From NCBI GenBank assembly GCA_903921455.1, contig CAIXPZ010000286.1, forward strand, positions 1-52,054: a stretch of 52,054 nt of DNA. Direction: 5' to 3'. A program made the position numbers and the translations under genes. Of this stretch, positions 8,879 through 17,690 are shown piece by piece (the first letter of the stretch is position 1; each line of letters starts with the position of its first letter). This stretch comes from an uncultured Verrucomicrobia subdivision 3 bacterium. GTDB lineage: Bacteria > Verrucomicrobiota > Verrucomicrobiae > Limisphaerales > UBA11358. The notes beneath the pieces were generated by a model, which was not told the origin of the DNA, did no database searches, and saw nothing but the letters and a program-made list of their open reading frames with translations.

Positions 8879-9159
8879 TTACTAAGCTGATCGGCGTCAA
8901 GGCAATACCATTTTTAATGGGGGGTTTCAGAAGAAAATCCTTCTGAATCAAAAAATTGAAGCCGACAACTCAACCAGAGTGATGGCGTGCTGGGCCTGAA
9001 TAACGGTGGACATGCGAAAACCTTAACATCCCCCCCGCCCCCGTCTTACCGGATGAAACGTGGACAAAACCGGAAGCACCTGCTTGGATTGAAATCTAGC
9101 CAGCGGAAGACTCGGACTGCGCAAATACCCGATTCGTTGCGCGCTTAACCCGGCAAAAA
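8879..9159. other. non-coding stretch with a hairpin
   Basis: No gene is supported here. A perfect 8-bp inverted repeat, TTCAGAAG at 8926-8933 and CTTCTGAA at 8940-8947, is separated by six bases. No T-run follows on either strand, so it is not a standard terminator. It may be further debris of the lost upstream gene. Confidence 0.4.
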
Positions 9160-10008
9160 TTATTCCTGCTCCAATTCCGGCTCGTCGTCCAGGGTGCCGC
9201 GGCGACTGGGACCGGTCGCGTATTGGCGCAGATACTTTACGGCCACCCGAATATCCTTGGGCCATTCACTTTTGATGGTCACGAGTTCATTCGTGACCGG
9301 ATGCGGCAAACTCAATGCTTCCGCATGCAGCGCGCTGCGCGAAATCAGCGGCCGCTCCTCACGGCCGGGCTTGAGCCGGAAATCTCGTTTTAACCGCGAA
9401 AGCCAGAGTTTTTTGCCGCCGTAAAGCTCATCGGCTACCACCGGAAAACCCGCATGCTTCAAGTGCACACGAACCTGGTGCGTCCGGTCCGTCAGCGGTG
9501 AACAGCGCAGCAGCGACCAGTCGGAAAACTGTTCCAATACTTCAAATTCCGTCTTCGACTTTTTACCTTCGAGCGGATTCACGCACATCTGGCCGGGCTT
9601 CACCGGATGCGGCGCGAGTTTGGCATCCACCTCAAACTGAGCCGCCGGCGGGTTGCCCCAAATAAGCGCGACATAGTTGCGCAGCGGTTTTTCCGAACCA
9701 AAGAGATTCGCCAGCGTGATCAAGGCCGGCTTGTTTTTCGCCAGCAGGATGACGCCGCTGGTCTCGAAATCAAGCCGGTGGGCGTTGCTTAAATAGGTAA
9801 GGTTCCGTTCGCGCGCCCACGGTTTGCCGGCGGCGATGCCCTCAACCAACAAACCCATCAGGTTCGGGCGAAGTTCGTCATGGCGGTCAGGCGAAGTCAG
9901 CAGCCCGGCGGGCTTGTCGAGCGCGAGCAGATGCTCGTCCTCGAACAGAACGGGGATTTCCCAGAACTCGCGCGTGGCGGGCGACGACAGTTTGATGGCC
10001 GCGCTCAC
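9160..10008 (-). CDS. RluA-family pseudouridine synthase
   Basis: A 282-residue cytoplasmic pseudouridine synthase acting on rRNA or tRNA uridines. 'DEHLLALDKPAGLL' (24-37) and 'NAHRLDFETSGV' (75-86) are diagnostic, with Asp80 the catalytic aspartate. 'LTDRTHQVRVHLKHAGFPVVADELYGG' type residues follow in the usual order. There is no N-terminal S4 domain, so it resembles the shorter RluA/TruC-like members, and the target nucleotide cannot be assigned. The start is GTG at 10008, two bases after the upstream foldase gene stop, which suggests cotranscription. Confidence 0.9.
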   Translation of the reverse strand: MSAAIKLSSPATREFWEIPVLFEDEHLLALDKPAGLLTSPDRHDELRPNLMGLLVEGIAAGKPWARERNLTYLSNAHRLDFETSGVILLAKNKPALITLANLFGSEKPLRNYVALIWGNPPAAQFEVDAKLAPHPVKPGQMCVNPLEGKKSKTEFEVLEQFSDWSLLRCSPLTDRTHQVRVHLKHAGFPVVADELYGGKKLWLSRLKRDFRLKPGREERPLISRSALHAEALSLPHPVTNELVTIKSEWPKDIRVAVKYLRQYATGPSRRGTLDDEPELEQE

Positions 10009-10010
10009 GG

Positions 10011-11675
10011 CTATTTCGCCGCGCCGGTCGCCTGCTTCTGGTAGAACGGCGTGTCGCGCAGTTCGCGGTTGGCCTCGCCTTGCAGCCAGAGGTTGAACGC
10101 CTCATTCTGCCGCGCGCGGCGGACCTGGCCGAGGAACTGCGGCAGTTCGGAATTCTTTTTCGTCACGTCAATCGGCAGCACCTGCTGGACGAACAGCACA
10201 AAACCGCCTTCGCTGGTCGGTTGGAATTTGCTGACGTGGCCCGAAGCGGTGGTGAACGCCGCCTGCTTGACCTGGCCGAGGGTCGCGCGCTCGCCGAGTT
10301 CGGCCAATTCCGTAGTGCTCAGGGAAAAGGCCGGCAATACCTGCGGCGCGAAACCGCTGGCCACGGCCGCCTTCGCGAAGGAATTACCCGCCGCCAGCTG
10401 CCCCGCGACCTTGGCCTGAAAATTCGTTCCCGCGCTCTGGGCGAGCGCCACGGCTTCGCGCTCACGGAAATCTTGCGTCACCCGGGCGGAAATCTGGGCG
10501 AGCGCCGGTATCGCGCTCGGCAACTGGCCGGCCAGCGCGAGGATGTAAATGCCCTCCGATCCGACAATCGGCCCGGCGAACGGCTCGTCGGCAGTCAATT
10601 GAAACGCCGCCTTGGTGAAAGCGGCCGGCGCCGTGAATTCTTCCGGGCCGTAATTGGCGGCAAACGGCGCGGTGGTGCGGATCGTCAGCCCTTTTTGCTG
10701 GGCATAGGCGGCCAGATTTTCCGGCTTCATCGGCGTCATGGCGAACACCGCCGTCGCGAAATCATTGGCCAGCTGCCGCGCATCCTTCAGCGCGCGGTCG
10801 TGGATGAGCAGGTCGCGGATTTTGGCCTTGGCCTCGTCCGGCGTCTTCGCGTCGGGGAACTGGCTCTGGCCGTATTGGCGGTAAACCGAGTCCACATACG
10901 CGGTGAAGTTCGTCTTGTCCCATTCCGCCTTGGCCTGGGCGAGATAGTTGGAAACGTCAAAGAACACATAGCTCACCCGCACGCGATCCGGTTCGCGATA
11001 GACGGCCAGATTGTTCGTGTAAAACTGCGCGACCGCCGCCGGGGTGACGGAAACCTGCGCGAGATAATTCGATGCGGCGAAAAACACCGCCTGGGCGGAA
11101 ACTTCCTGATGCTCGCGGTCGTAAAGCAGGCTGGCCTCCTGCGGTGTGACCAGCGCGCCCGACAAGCCGAGGGTCTGGATCATCTGCTGCACGACCAGTT
11201 CGTCGCGGAGAAAATTCTGCATGTCCGCCACGCCCAGGCCTTCGGGGGCGAGGACTTGTTCGTTGAATTTGGCCAGATCCACTGACTGACCGTTCCGGCC
11301 GAGCGAGCGCAGAAATTCACTCGCCGCCACCACCAAAGCCTCCTCGCCGACCTGGATGCCCAGCTTGTTCGCCTTCTGCTGCAGCAACAGGCGGATATAA
11401 ACCTCGCGTTCCATGTCGTCGCGGCTGAAGTTGGCGTTCTTGTCCGGCCATTGGCCGTAGTGCATCCAGTAGTAAAGATAGAATTCCGCCTGCGCCTTCT
11501 GGTAATCCTGCGCCGTGATGGGCCGGCCGTATATCTTGCCAAAATCCCCGTTGGCACGGCGGCCATTGCCGTATTTGGCCGGGCCGGAGCCCATGAAAAC
11601 CACGAACGAAATAATCGTGAGGCCGGCGATTATCCACCACAGCCAGCTAGAATGTTTGCGAATTGATCCAATCAT
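10011..11675 (-). CDS. membrane-anchored PpiD/SurA-like periplasmic foldase
   Basis: A 554-residue protein with one N-terminal transmembrane segment (about 11-30, 'WLWWIIAGLTIISFVVFMG') and a long periplasmic part, as in PpiD. The N-terminal region with 'MEREVYIRLLLQQKANKLGI' matches the SurA_N chaperone helix bundle. The C-terminal part around 330-390 contains rotamase-like sequence ('EGIYILALAGQLPSAIPALAQI'), but a clean parvulin signature is not obvious, so prolyl isomerase activity is uncertain. It would help outer-membrane proteins fold. Start ATG at 11675. The pseudouridine synthase gene follows after two bases. Confidence 0.75.
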   Translation of the reverse strand: MIGSIRKHSSWLWWIIAGLTIISFVVFMGSGPAKYGNGRRANGDFGKIYGRPITAQDYQKAQAEFYLYYWMHYGQWPDKNANFSRDDMEREVYIRLLLQQKANKLGIQVGEEALVVAASEFLRSLGRNGQSVDLAKFNEQVLAPEGLGVADMQNFLRDELVVQQMIQTLGLSGALVTPQEASLLYDREHQEVSAQAVFFAASNYLAQVSVTPAAVAQFYTNNLAVYREPDRVRVSYVFFDVSNYLAQAKAEWDKTNFTAYVDSVYRQYGQSQFPDAKTPDEAKAKIRDLLIHDRALKDARQLANDFATAVFAMTPMKPENLAAYAQQKGLTIRTTAPFAANYGPEEFTAPAAFTKAAFQLTADEPFAGPIVGSEGIYILALAGQLPSAIPALAQISARVTQDFREREAVALAQSAGTNFQAKVAGQLAAGNSFAKAAVASGFAPQVLPAFSLSTTELAELGERATLGQVKQAAFTTASGHVSKFQPTSEGGFVLFVQQVLPIDVTKKNSELPQFLGQVRRARQNEAFNLWLQGEANRELRDTPFYQKQATGAAK

Positions 11676-11696
11676 AGTGAAAAAAGTGAACGCGAA

Positions 11697-11735
11697 GCCT
11701 AACTTGCCGGCAGATGCAAGGCAAACAAATTAGGC
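11697..11735. repeat. hairpin upstream of the foldase gene
   Basis: GCCTAA at 11697-11702 pairs with TTAGGC at 11730-11735, and TTGCC at 11704-11708 with GGCAA at 11720-11724. It ends about 22 bp before the foldase start, so it could lie in the 5' leader or act as an operator. No function can be assigned. Confidence 0.35.
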
Positions 11736-11770
11736 TCTGGGGAATGACGTCTGGGTTTTTGGGATTTACA

Positions 11771-11800
11771 CCCAAACGCCGGACCCGAGACGCCAGACCC
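11771..11800 (-). repeat. word-like dispersed repeat (GGGTCTGGCGTCT type)
   Basis: On the minus strand this reads GGGTCTGGCGTCTC followed by the variant GGGTCCGGCGTTTG, two 14-bp units in tandem just downstream of the hemB stop. Similar 'GTCTGGCGTC' strings are scattered between genes in related bacteria. Only this copy was noticed in the window. Confidence 0.35.
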
Positions 11801-11806
11801 TAAAAC

Positions 11807-12787
11807 TCATTTCAGCCACTTCGCCACATCCATCGCGGCGTAGGTGATCAAAATATCCGCCCCCGCGCGGCGCATGGCGAGCAGGCTCTCCAGCGTCACC
11901 GCCCGCTCATCGATCCAACCTTTCGCGGCGGCGGCCTTGATCATCGCGTGCTCGCCGCTCACGGCGTAGGCGGCGGTGGGCAGGCCGAATTCCGTCTTCA
12001 CGCGATGGATGATATCCAGATAGGCCAGCGCTGGCTTGACCATCACCATGTCGGCGCCCTCTTGGATGTCCAAAGCCACCTCGCGGAGGGCCTCGTTGGC
12101 ATTCGCCGCGTCCATTTGATAGCTGCGGCGGTCGCCAAAGCTCGGCGCCGACTCCGCCACTTCGCGAAACGGCCCGTAAAATGCCGACGCAAACTTCGCC
12201 GCGTAACTCATGATCGGCGTTTCCGCCAGTCCCTCGTTGTCCAGTTCGGCGCGGATGGCGCGGACGCGACCGTCCATCATGTCGCTCGGGGCGACGATAT
12301 CCGCGCCCGCCTCGGCCTGGCTGGCGGCCGTGCGCGCCAGCAATTTCAGCGACGGATCGTTCAGGATTTTCCCGCCCTGCACGATGCCGCAATGCCCGTG
12401 ATCCATGTATTCGCAGAGGCAGACATCCGTGATGACGAGCAGCGCGGGCAATTCCTTTTTCAGCAGCCGCGTCACTTGCTGGACGATGCCGTTCCGGGCG
12501 TAAGCGCCGCTGGCCTTGGCATCCTTTTTGTCGGGAATGCCGAAGAGCAGCACGGCGGGCACGCCGAGCGCGTGCGCGGTCGTGGCCTCGCGCAATATCT
12601 CATCGGGCGACAGCTGGAACACGCCGGGCATGGCGCCCACGGGGCGGCGCAACTTTTTGCCGCTGCGCGCAAACAGCGGGAGGACCAGCTGCGAAACGTT
12701 CAGTGAGTTTTCCGCGACGAGACGGCGCAAGGCGGGCGAGGTGCGCAACCGGCGCGGGCGAACCACGGGAAATCCGGGTAAATTCAT
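11807..12787 (-). CDS. hemB: porphobilinogen synthase (delta-aminolevulinate dehydratase)
   Basis: A 326-residue cytoplasmic enzyme that condenses two 5-aminolevulinate molecules into porphobilinogen, an early step of haem synthesis. 'DVCLCEYMDHGHCG' (121-134) carries the cysteine triad Cys123, Cys125 and Cys133 of zinc-dependent enzymes. 'APSDMMDGRV' (166-175), Schiff-base Lys198 in 'YAAKFASAFYGPFR' and Lys251 in 'MVMVKPAL' are all present, as is 'AVSGEHAMI' near the C-terminus. The length is typical. Start ATG at 12787; a dispersed CACAGAT repeat lies about 50 bp upstream. Confidence 0.96.
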   Translation of the reverse strand: MNLPGFPVVRPRRLRTSPALRRLVAENSLNVSQLVLPLFARSGKKLRRPVGAMPGVFQLSPDEILREATTAHALGVPAVLLFGIPDKKDAKASGAYARNGIVQQVTRLLKKELPALLVITDVCLCEYMDHGHCGIVQGGKILNDPSLKLLARTAASQAEAGADIVAPSDMMDGRVRAIRAELDNEGLAETPIMSYAAKFASAFYGPFREVAESAPSFGDRRSYQMDAANANEALREVALDIQEGADMVMVKPALAYLDIIHRVKTEFGLPTAAYAVSGEHAMIKAAAAKGWIDERAVTLESLLAMRRAGADILITYAAMDVAKWLK

Positions 12788-12840
12788 GAGAGCAGTCTAG
12801 ATTTAGCGGAGCCCGGGCAAAAGCGGAAAGTTTCACCAGC

Positions 12841-12874
12841 CACAGATGGGCACAGATGAACCACAGATTAATCC
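12841..12874. repeat. CACAGAT dispersed repeat upstream of hemB
   Basis: Three CACAGAT words start at 12841, 12851 and 12862 and are followed by TAATCC. A second, more diverged copy lies at 25992 upstream of gatB, in the same orientation relative to its gene. Such CACAGATGAACACAGAT strings are widely scattered between genes in this kind of genome. Confidence 0.6.
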
Positions 12875-13267
12875 ATGCTAACAAACTATGTTCCCGCTTG
12901 GCAATTTGCCCGGCCGGATTTCATTCCGGCCATACGGCAACGAGAACAGCTTCAAGCGCGCGGGCTTTGAGCCGGTAGACTTTCACTGACCGCACTGCCC
13001 ACATTCTGGAAGACGTGTCTAATTATCACCGGCTCCACTTCCTGGGGAAAAATCGTTACCGGAAGGCGGCGACGAACCGTCGGAATCTTTCTGGCGCGCG
13101 GAGGAACACGCCGTCCGCCCAATTGAATCGTCGCCATCCGTAAATTGATCGCCGCAATCGTCGCATTCACCGGAGAGCTTGCCTGCAGTTGAAATTTTCT
13201 GGCCACGAGCATTTTACCGCAACTCGTGTGCCAGAAATTTGCGCGGCGGCTGGCCGGACCTGTCTGC
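12875..13267. other. intergenic stretch with one doubtful minus-strand open frame
   Basis: No confident gene lies here. A 105-codon minus-strand frame (12952-13269) is arginine-rich, has no recognised motif, and overlaps the terminator of the lipoprotein gene. It could be a small unknown gene or chance. The CACAGAT repeat lies just before this stretch. Confidence 0.35.
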
Positions 13268-13295
13268 AAAAAAGCCCCGCCGTTTCCGGCGGGGC
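13268..13295 (-). terminator. rho-independent terminator of the lipoprotein gene
   Basis: On the minus strand GCCCCGCC and GGCGGGGC (13288-13295 and 13274-13281) form a perfect 8-bp stem with a 6-base loop. Six T residues (13273-13268) follow directly. It lies 16 bp past the stop of the discoidin-like lipoprotein gene. Confidence 0.9.
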
Positions 13296-13311
13296 GCGTG
13301 AAAGAATGGCG

Positions 13312-13920
13312 TTACTCGGTGACGACGCCGATTTCCGCCGCCGAGGTCCAGGCCTCGTCGTTGATTTCCGAGAGCGCCTTGAGCTTGATGAAGCGGCACG
13401 TCTGCGGGGCGAAGGTCACGGTTTTCAAATCCTTGTTGTTCTCAAACTCGCCCTTCGCCACGGGCTGGCCGAAGTCCTGTCCGTCCTTGCTGACGTAGAA
13501 TTCATAGCCCTTGATGGTGCCGTTCACGCCCTCGTCCTGGCGCGGCAGATAAGTGAAACCCTTGATCGTCGCCACCGGCGTCAGCTCGATGATGATTTCA
13601 TGCGGACAGGCCGGGTTGGCATCCTGCCATTGCGTGTGCCAGAACGTCTCCCGGTCGCCGTCCACGGCGTTTACGCCCTTGCCATCTTCGCCGTCGGTTT
13701 CCTCGCTGTCCACCTTGACCAGCTTGAGCACGACCTTGCCGGGCGCGGTGGCCGGGGCTGCCGCCGGAACCACGGCGGGCGCGGCCGGCGCTTCCGCTGC
13801 GGCTTTGGCCGTCGTGCCGCAACAGGCGGCGCCCTTATGCGCGGCACAACCGCTGGCGAACAACGAGGCTGCCGCGAGCAAAGCCGCGCCGGGGATCATT
13901 AATTTCAGATTTGTTTTCAT
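13312..13920 (-). CDS. lipoprotein with F5/8-type C (discoidin-like) domain
   Basis: A 202-residue predicted lipoprotein, using the ATG at 13920 (MKTNLKLMIPG); a TTG 15 bases upstream is possible. A signal sequence ends in a lipobox-like FASGC, followed by an Ala/Pro-rich linker. The remaining 130 or so residues resemble a discoidin/F5-8 type C fold: 'VNAVDGDRETFWHTQWQ', 'HEIIIELTPVATIKGFTYLPRQD', 'YEFYVSKDGQDFG', and 'CRFIKLKALSEIND'. Such domains bind carbohydrates. It is monocistronic, with a strong terminator directly downstream. No catalytic domain is present, so a glycan-binding surface role is inferred. Confidence 0.8.
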   Translation of the reverse strand: MKTNLKLMIPGAALLAAASLFASGCAAHKGAACCGTTAKAAAEAPAAPAVVPAAAPATAPGKVVLKLVKVDSEETDGEDGKGVNAVDGDRETFWHTQWQDANPACPHEIIIELTPVATIKGFTYLPRQDEGVNGTIKGYEFYVSKDGQDFGQPVAKGEFENNKDLKTVTFAPQTCRFIKLKALSEINDEAWTSAAEIGVVTE

Positions 13921-14004
13921 GGGATTGTTATTCAAGTTGATGGTTTGGCCGTCGCGAAAATTTTTAACACGCCATCCCCGTCATGTCTAGCGCGACCCGC
14001 CGGA

Positions 14005-15402
14005 TTAACGGCGGTTGAGTCGCGCCAGCAGCTTGCCGTGGATGCCGTCGAAGCCACCGTTGCTGAAAACGCAAACCACGTCCCCGCCCTGCGCGTGCTT
14101 GGCCAGATGCGCGACGATGGCGTTGGCGTCCGGCAGATACGCGGCCTCCTTGCCGGAGGCCTTGATGTCAGCCATGAGCTTTTCGGGATTCAGACGCTCG
14201 GCGGCGTTGATCTGCTCCAGCCGCGCCACTTCGGAGACGACCACGGCATTCGCATCGGCGAAGGACGCCGCCAGTTCGTCCTGAAACACATTCCGGCGCG
14301 TGGTGTTCGAGCGCGGCTCGAAGACGGCCCAGATCTTTTCCTTTGCGTAACGCAGCCGCAGCGCCTTGAGCGTCTCGCGGATGGCCGTCGGATGATGGCC
14401 GAAATCGTCAATCACCGTCACGCCGCCGGCGATGCCCTTCACTTCCAGCCGCCGCTTGATGCCCTTGAACGTGTCGAACGCCGACTGGATCTGCTTGTTC
14501 GACAAGCCGCAATGCTTCGCCGCGCCGATGACCGCGAGAGCGTTGCGCACATTAAGTTCGCCGACCATGTTCAGGTGAAACTTGAAGCTGGGTATCTCAA
14601 ACTCCGTCGCCGTCGGGCCGAAGCGCAGGTTGAACCCCTGCACCGCATTCCCCTCGCCCAACCCGAACCGCTTCACCGGACAATGCGTCACGTTGAGCAG
14701 TTCCGTGAGATTCGCGTCGTCGCCATTGCCCAGCAGCAGGCCGTTGCGCGGCACCAGCCGGATGAAATGTCTGAACGTCTTCTTCACCGCGTCGAGATTG
14801 TCGAAGATGTCCGCGTGGTCGAATTCCAGGTTGTTGATGATGGCGACTTCCGGCTGGTAATGGATGAATTTGCTGCGCTTGTCGAAGAACGCGGTGTCGT
14901 ATTCATCGCCCTCGATGATGAACCATTCGCTGTCCGTGAACCGCGCGCCCTGCGAAAAATTGTTCGGGATGCCGCCGATGAGGTAGCTCGGGTTCAGCCC
15001 GTTGTGCTCGAACACCCACGTCAGCAAACTCGTCGTCGTGGTCTTGCCATGCGTGCCGGCGACGACGAGCGAGCGTTTGCCGCGGATGAAAAACTCCGCC
15101 AGCAGCGCGGCGAGCGAACAATAGCGCAGCTTGTGGTCGAGCACGTATTCCGCCTCCGGGTTGCCGCGCGAGATGGCGTTGCCGATGACCACGAGGTCGG
15201 GCTTGGACGCGAGGTTGCGCTCGTCGTAGCCGTTCATCACGGGGATTTTCTTGGCGGCAAGGAACGACGCCATCGGCTCATAGACATTCTGGTCGGAGCC
15301 GGTGACGGTGAACCCTTTGTCGAACATCGCGGCGGCGGCGGACGCCATCGCCGTGCCGCCGATGCCGATGAAATGAACGGATTTGATCTCGGATGAAAAC
15401 AT
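14005..15402 (-). CDS. mpl: UDP-N-acetylmuramate:tripeptide ligase (Mpl-type Mur ligase)
   Basis: A 465-residue Mur-ligase-family protein that attaches recycled peptide to UDP-MurNAc in peptidoglycan recycling. 'HFIGIGGTAMAS' (10-21) is the N-terminal nucleotide-binding loop, 'AGTHGKTTT' (115-123) the ATP P-loop, 'IEGDEYDTAFFDKRSKF' the Mpl-type central block, and 'DDFGHHPTAIRETL' the C-terminal domain signature. The 'DEYDTAFFDKRSKF' block favours Mpl over MurC. The ATG at 15402 fits the Mur fold; the upstream extension is arginine-rich and not conserved-looking. It is divergent from the CE12-like gene. Confidence 0.88.
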   Translation of the reverse strand: MFSSEIKSVHFIGIGGTAMASAAAAMFDKGFTVTGSDQNVYEPMASFLAAKKIPVMNGYDERNLASKPDLVVIGNAISRGNPEAEYVLDHKLRYCSLAALLAEFFIRGKRSLVVAGTHGKTTTTSLLTWVFEHNGLNPSYLIGGIPNNFSQGARFTDSEWFIIEGDEYDTAFFDKRSKFIHYQPEVAIINNLEFDHADIFDNLDAVKKTFRHFIRLVPRNGLLLGNGDDANLTELLNVTHCPVKRFGLGEGNAVQGFNLRFGPTATEFEIPSFKFHLNMVGELNVRNALAVIGAAKHCGLSNKQIQSAFDTFKGIKRRLEVKGIAGGVTVIDDFGHHPTAIRETLKALRLRYAKEKIWAVFEPRSNTTRRNVFQDELAASFADANAVVVSEVARLEQINAAERLNPEKLMADIKASGKEAAYLPDANAIVAHLAKHAQGGDVVCVFSNGGFDGIHGKLLARLNRR

Positions 15403-15522
15403 GAGCTGAAAATTTAGCCGCCCCGACGCCACGGCACAAAGTTTTTTGCTCACCAAGTGGCGCATCGCCAGTTGTGTTGATTGCCAGCCCCGCCGGTTTC
15501 TGCGAAAACTGGGAAACCAATT

Positions 15523-16443
15523 ATGTCACCCGCGCGTCCTTCACACATGCCGTTTGCCTCCCTGACCCGATGCCTGCTGCCGTTGCTCGCCGGCGCCGCG
15601 CTGTCCGCCGCGCTGCCGGCGGCGGCCGCGGAAAGCTCCGCCAACCTCGACGCCAACCGCGATGTCGCCGCCAAGTCCGGCTTTCTGACGGATACGAACC
15701 GGACGTTACCGATCCTGTTCATCGTCGGCGATTCCACCGTGCACAATCCCGGCAAGGGCGAGCGCGGCTGGGGCGATGTCATCGGCAAAAGTTTTGACCC
15801 GAACAAAATCCGCGTCGAAAACCACGCGCTCGGCGGGCGCAGCAGCCGGACGTTCATCACGCAGGGCTATTGGGACATGATCCTCGCCGCCGCCAAGCCG
15901 GGCGACTTTGTGCTGATCCAGATGGGCCACAACGACGGCGGCGCGCTCAACGAGGAGGCGCCCGGTTCCAAATATCCGCTGCGCGCGCGCGGCACGATCC
16001 GGGGCCTCGGCGAAGAGACGCAGGCAATTGACAATGTGCTCACGAAGCAGCACGAGGTCGTCCACACCTACGGCTGGTATCTGCGCAAATACATCAATGA
16101 TGCGCGGGCCAAGGGCATGACGCCCATCCTCTGCTCGCCGATCCCGCATTGCCCGAAGGAACCCGTGAAGGCTGGCGACGTGGAGAAAAGCCCCTACGTG
16201 GAATTTTCCGCCGCCGTGGCCAGGAATGAAAAGGTGCCGTTCGTGAACCTGAACCAGATCACGCTCAGCCACTACGCCGGGCTGACGCCGGCGGAGATCA
16301 AAGCGAAATATTTCTCCCCCGCCGACGGCACGCATACCAGCCCCGCCGGCGCGGAACTCAACGCGCAATCGGTGGTCGCCGGCCTGAAGACGCTGCCGGA
16401 CTGTCCGCTCGCCGGCTGCTTGAAGGCGGACGCGGCGAAATAA
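15523..16443 (+). CDS. secreted rhamnogalacturonan acetylesterase-like SGNH hydrolase (CE12-like)
   Basis: A 306-residue secreted SGNH esterase. ATG at 15523 gives a signal peptide of about 36 residues ending AAAA; ATG at 15547 is also possible. Conserved blocks: 'IVGDSTVHN' with Ser71, 'NHALGGRSSRTF' with the oxyanion Gly, 'IQMGHNDGG' with Asn137, and 'DGTHTS' with catalytic Asp and His near the C-terminus. These match rhamnogalacturonan acetylesterase (CE12) enzymes, which deacetylate pectin. A gene for a PL22-like oligogalacturonate lyase starts five bases downstream, which supports a pectin role. Confidence 0.88.
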   Translation: MSPARPSHMPFASLTRCLLPLLAGAALSAALPAAAAESSANLDANRDVAAKSGFLTDTNRTLPILFIVGDSTVHNPGKGERGWGDVIGKSFDPNKIRVENHALGGRSSRTFITQGYWDMILAAAKPGDFVLIQMGHNDGGALNEEAPGSKYPLRARGTIRGLGEETQAIDNVLTKQHEVVHTYGWYLRKYINDARAKGMTPILCSPIPHCPKEPVKAGDVEKSPYVEFSAAVARNEKVPFVNLNQITLSHYAGLTPAEIKAKYFSPADGTHTSPAGAELNAQSVVAGLKTLPDCPLAGCLKADAAK

Positions 16444-16448
16444 TCTTC

Positions 16449-17690
16449 ATGAGATTCCCGCTTCCCCTCGCCGCGCTTGGCCTGGCCTTGCTGGCCGGCT
16501 GCGCCACGCCGCCGCGCCCGACGCCGCGCGAATGGATCGACACCGACACCGGCCACCGCGTCGTGCGGCTTTCGGTGGATCCTGACAGCCGCAGCCTGTA
16601 TTTTCACCAGTATGCCTACCTGCGCGACGGGCGGCTGGTGTTCACCAGCACCAACGGCGTGTTCGCCGTGGACCTGACGACGCGCGCCCTGGAGAAATTG
16701 CTGCCGGCCGACGCGCACCTCATCCAGGTCGGGCGCAAGTTCGGGCGGATCTATTTCACGCGCGACCACGCGCTGTGCAGCCTCGACCCGGCCACGCACG
16801 CGGAGCGGACCATCATGGAACTGCCGCCGCACTGGAGCATCGGCACGATCAATTGCGACGAAACGCTCGCCGCCGGCACCCTCACCGATGCCGACGAGCC
16901 GGCGCGCAATCCCAAATTCGGCTCTGCGGCGCGGGACGAGAAAACCTTCATGAAAAACAAGGGCGCGATGATGCAGGCGCGCATGGCCCAGAAAACGCCG
17001 ATGGAACTCGTGTTCGTGGATCTGGCGACGGGCGCGGTGACGTGGCGCGGCAACCGCGGCACCGACTGGCTGGGCCACCTGCAATTTTCGCCGGCCGACC
17101 CGGGCCTGCTGATGTTTTGCCACGAAGGCATCTGGGACGATGTCACACGCACCTGGCTCATCCGCGCCGACGGCTCCGGCCTGAAGAATATCCACAACCG
17201 CACCATGCAACATGAGATCGCCGGGCACGAATTCTGGAGCGCCGACGGCGCGACCGCGTGGTATGACCTCCAGACGCCGCGCAGCCGGGTGTTCTGGCTC
17301 GCGGGCTACAACGTCCACACCGGCGCGCGCACCTGGTATAACCTCGCGCGCGACGAGTGGTCGGTGCATTACAACTGTTCGCCGGATGGCAAAGTGTTCG
17401 CCGGCGACGGCGGCGGGCCGGGCAACGTGGCCCGCGCGGAAAACGGCCAATGGATTTACCTCTTCCATCCCGAGCTGACGCCGAGCCGCATGCGCGATGC
17501 CGCCGCCACCAACCTGATCGCCACCGGCGTGTTCCGCGCCGAGAAGCTGGTGAACCTGAAGCACCACGACTATTACCTCGAACCGAACGTGACCTTCACG
17601 CCCGACGGCAAATGGATCGTCTTCCGCTCGGACCTGCAGGGCGCGCCGCACATCTACGCGGTGGAAATCGCCAAGGCGAAAAAGGATTAG
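16449..17690 (+). CDS. oligogalacturonate lyase-like beta-propeller lipoprotein (PL22-like)
   Basis: A 413-residue protein with a lipoprotein signal (LLAGC, Cys18) and a WD40-like beta-propeller. Blocks such as 'GHLQFSPADPGLLMFCHEG', 'QHEIAGHEFWSADG', 'HYNCSPDG' and 'EPNVTFTPDGKWIVF' match the oligogalacturonide lyase family (Pectate_lyase22), in which histidines coordinate the metal. Known members are usually cytoplasmic; this copy has a lipoprotein signal and would act at the membrane or in the periplasm. It sits five bases after the CE12-like esterase gene and is followed by a terminator-like hairpin. It could instead be a non-catalytic TolB-like propeller. Confidence 0.75.
   Translation: MRFPLPLAALGLALLAGCATPPRPTPREWIDTDTGHRVVRLSVDPDSRSLYFHQYAYLRDGRLVFTSTNGVFAVDLTTRALEKLLPADAHLIQVGRKFGRIYFTRDHALCSLDPATHAERTIMELPPHWSIGTINCDETLAAGTLTDADEPARNPKFGSAARDEKTFMKNKGAMMQARMAQKTPMELVFVDLATGAVTWRGNRGTDWLGHLQFSPADPGLLMFCHEGIWDDVTRTWLIRADGSGLKNIHNRTMQHEIAGHEFWSADGATAWYDLQTPRSRVFWLAGYNVHTGARTWYNLARDEWSVHYNCSPDGKVFAGDGGGPGNVARAENGQWIYLFHPELTPSRMRDAAATNLIATGVFRAEKLVNLKHHDYYLEPNVTFTPDGKWIVFRSDLQGAPHIYAVEIAKAKKD

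Noticed and set aside
11697..11735. attC site (GCCTAAC ... ATTAGGC)
   Set aside because: It is only 39 bp, lacks inner boxes and a proper GTTRRRY core, and lies in the leader of a housekeeping gene with no cassette-like neighbour.
12952..13269. 105-codon minus-strand gene between hemB and the lipoprotein
   Set aside because: No recognisable motif, arginine-rich, and it overlaps a strong terminator; kept only as a note.
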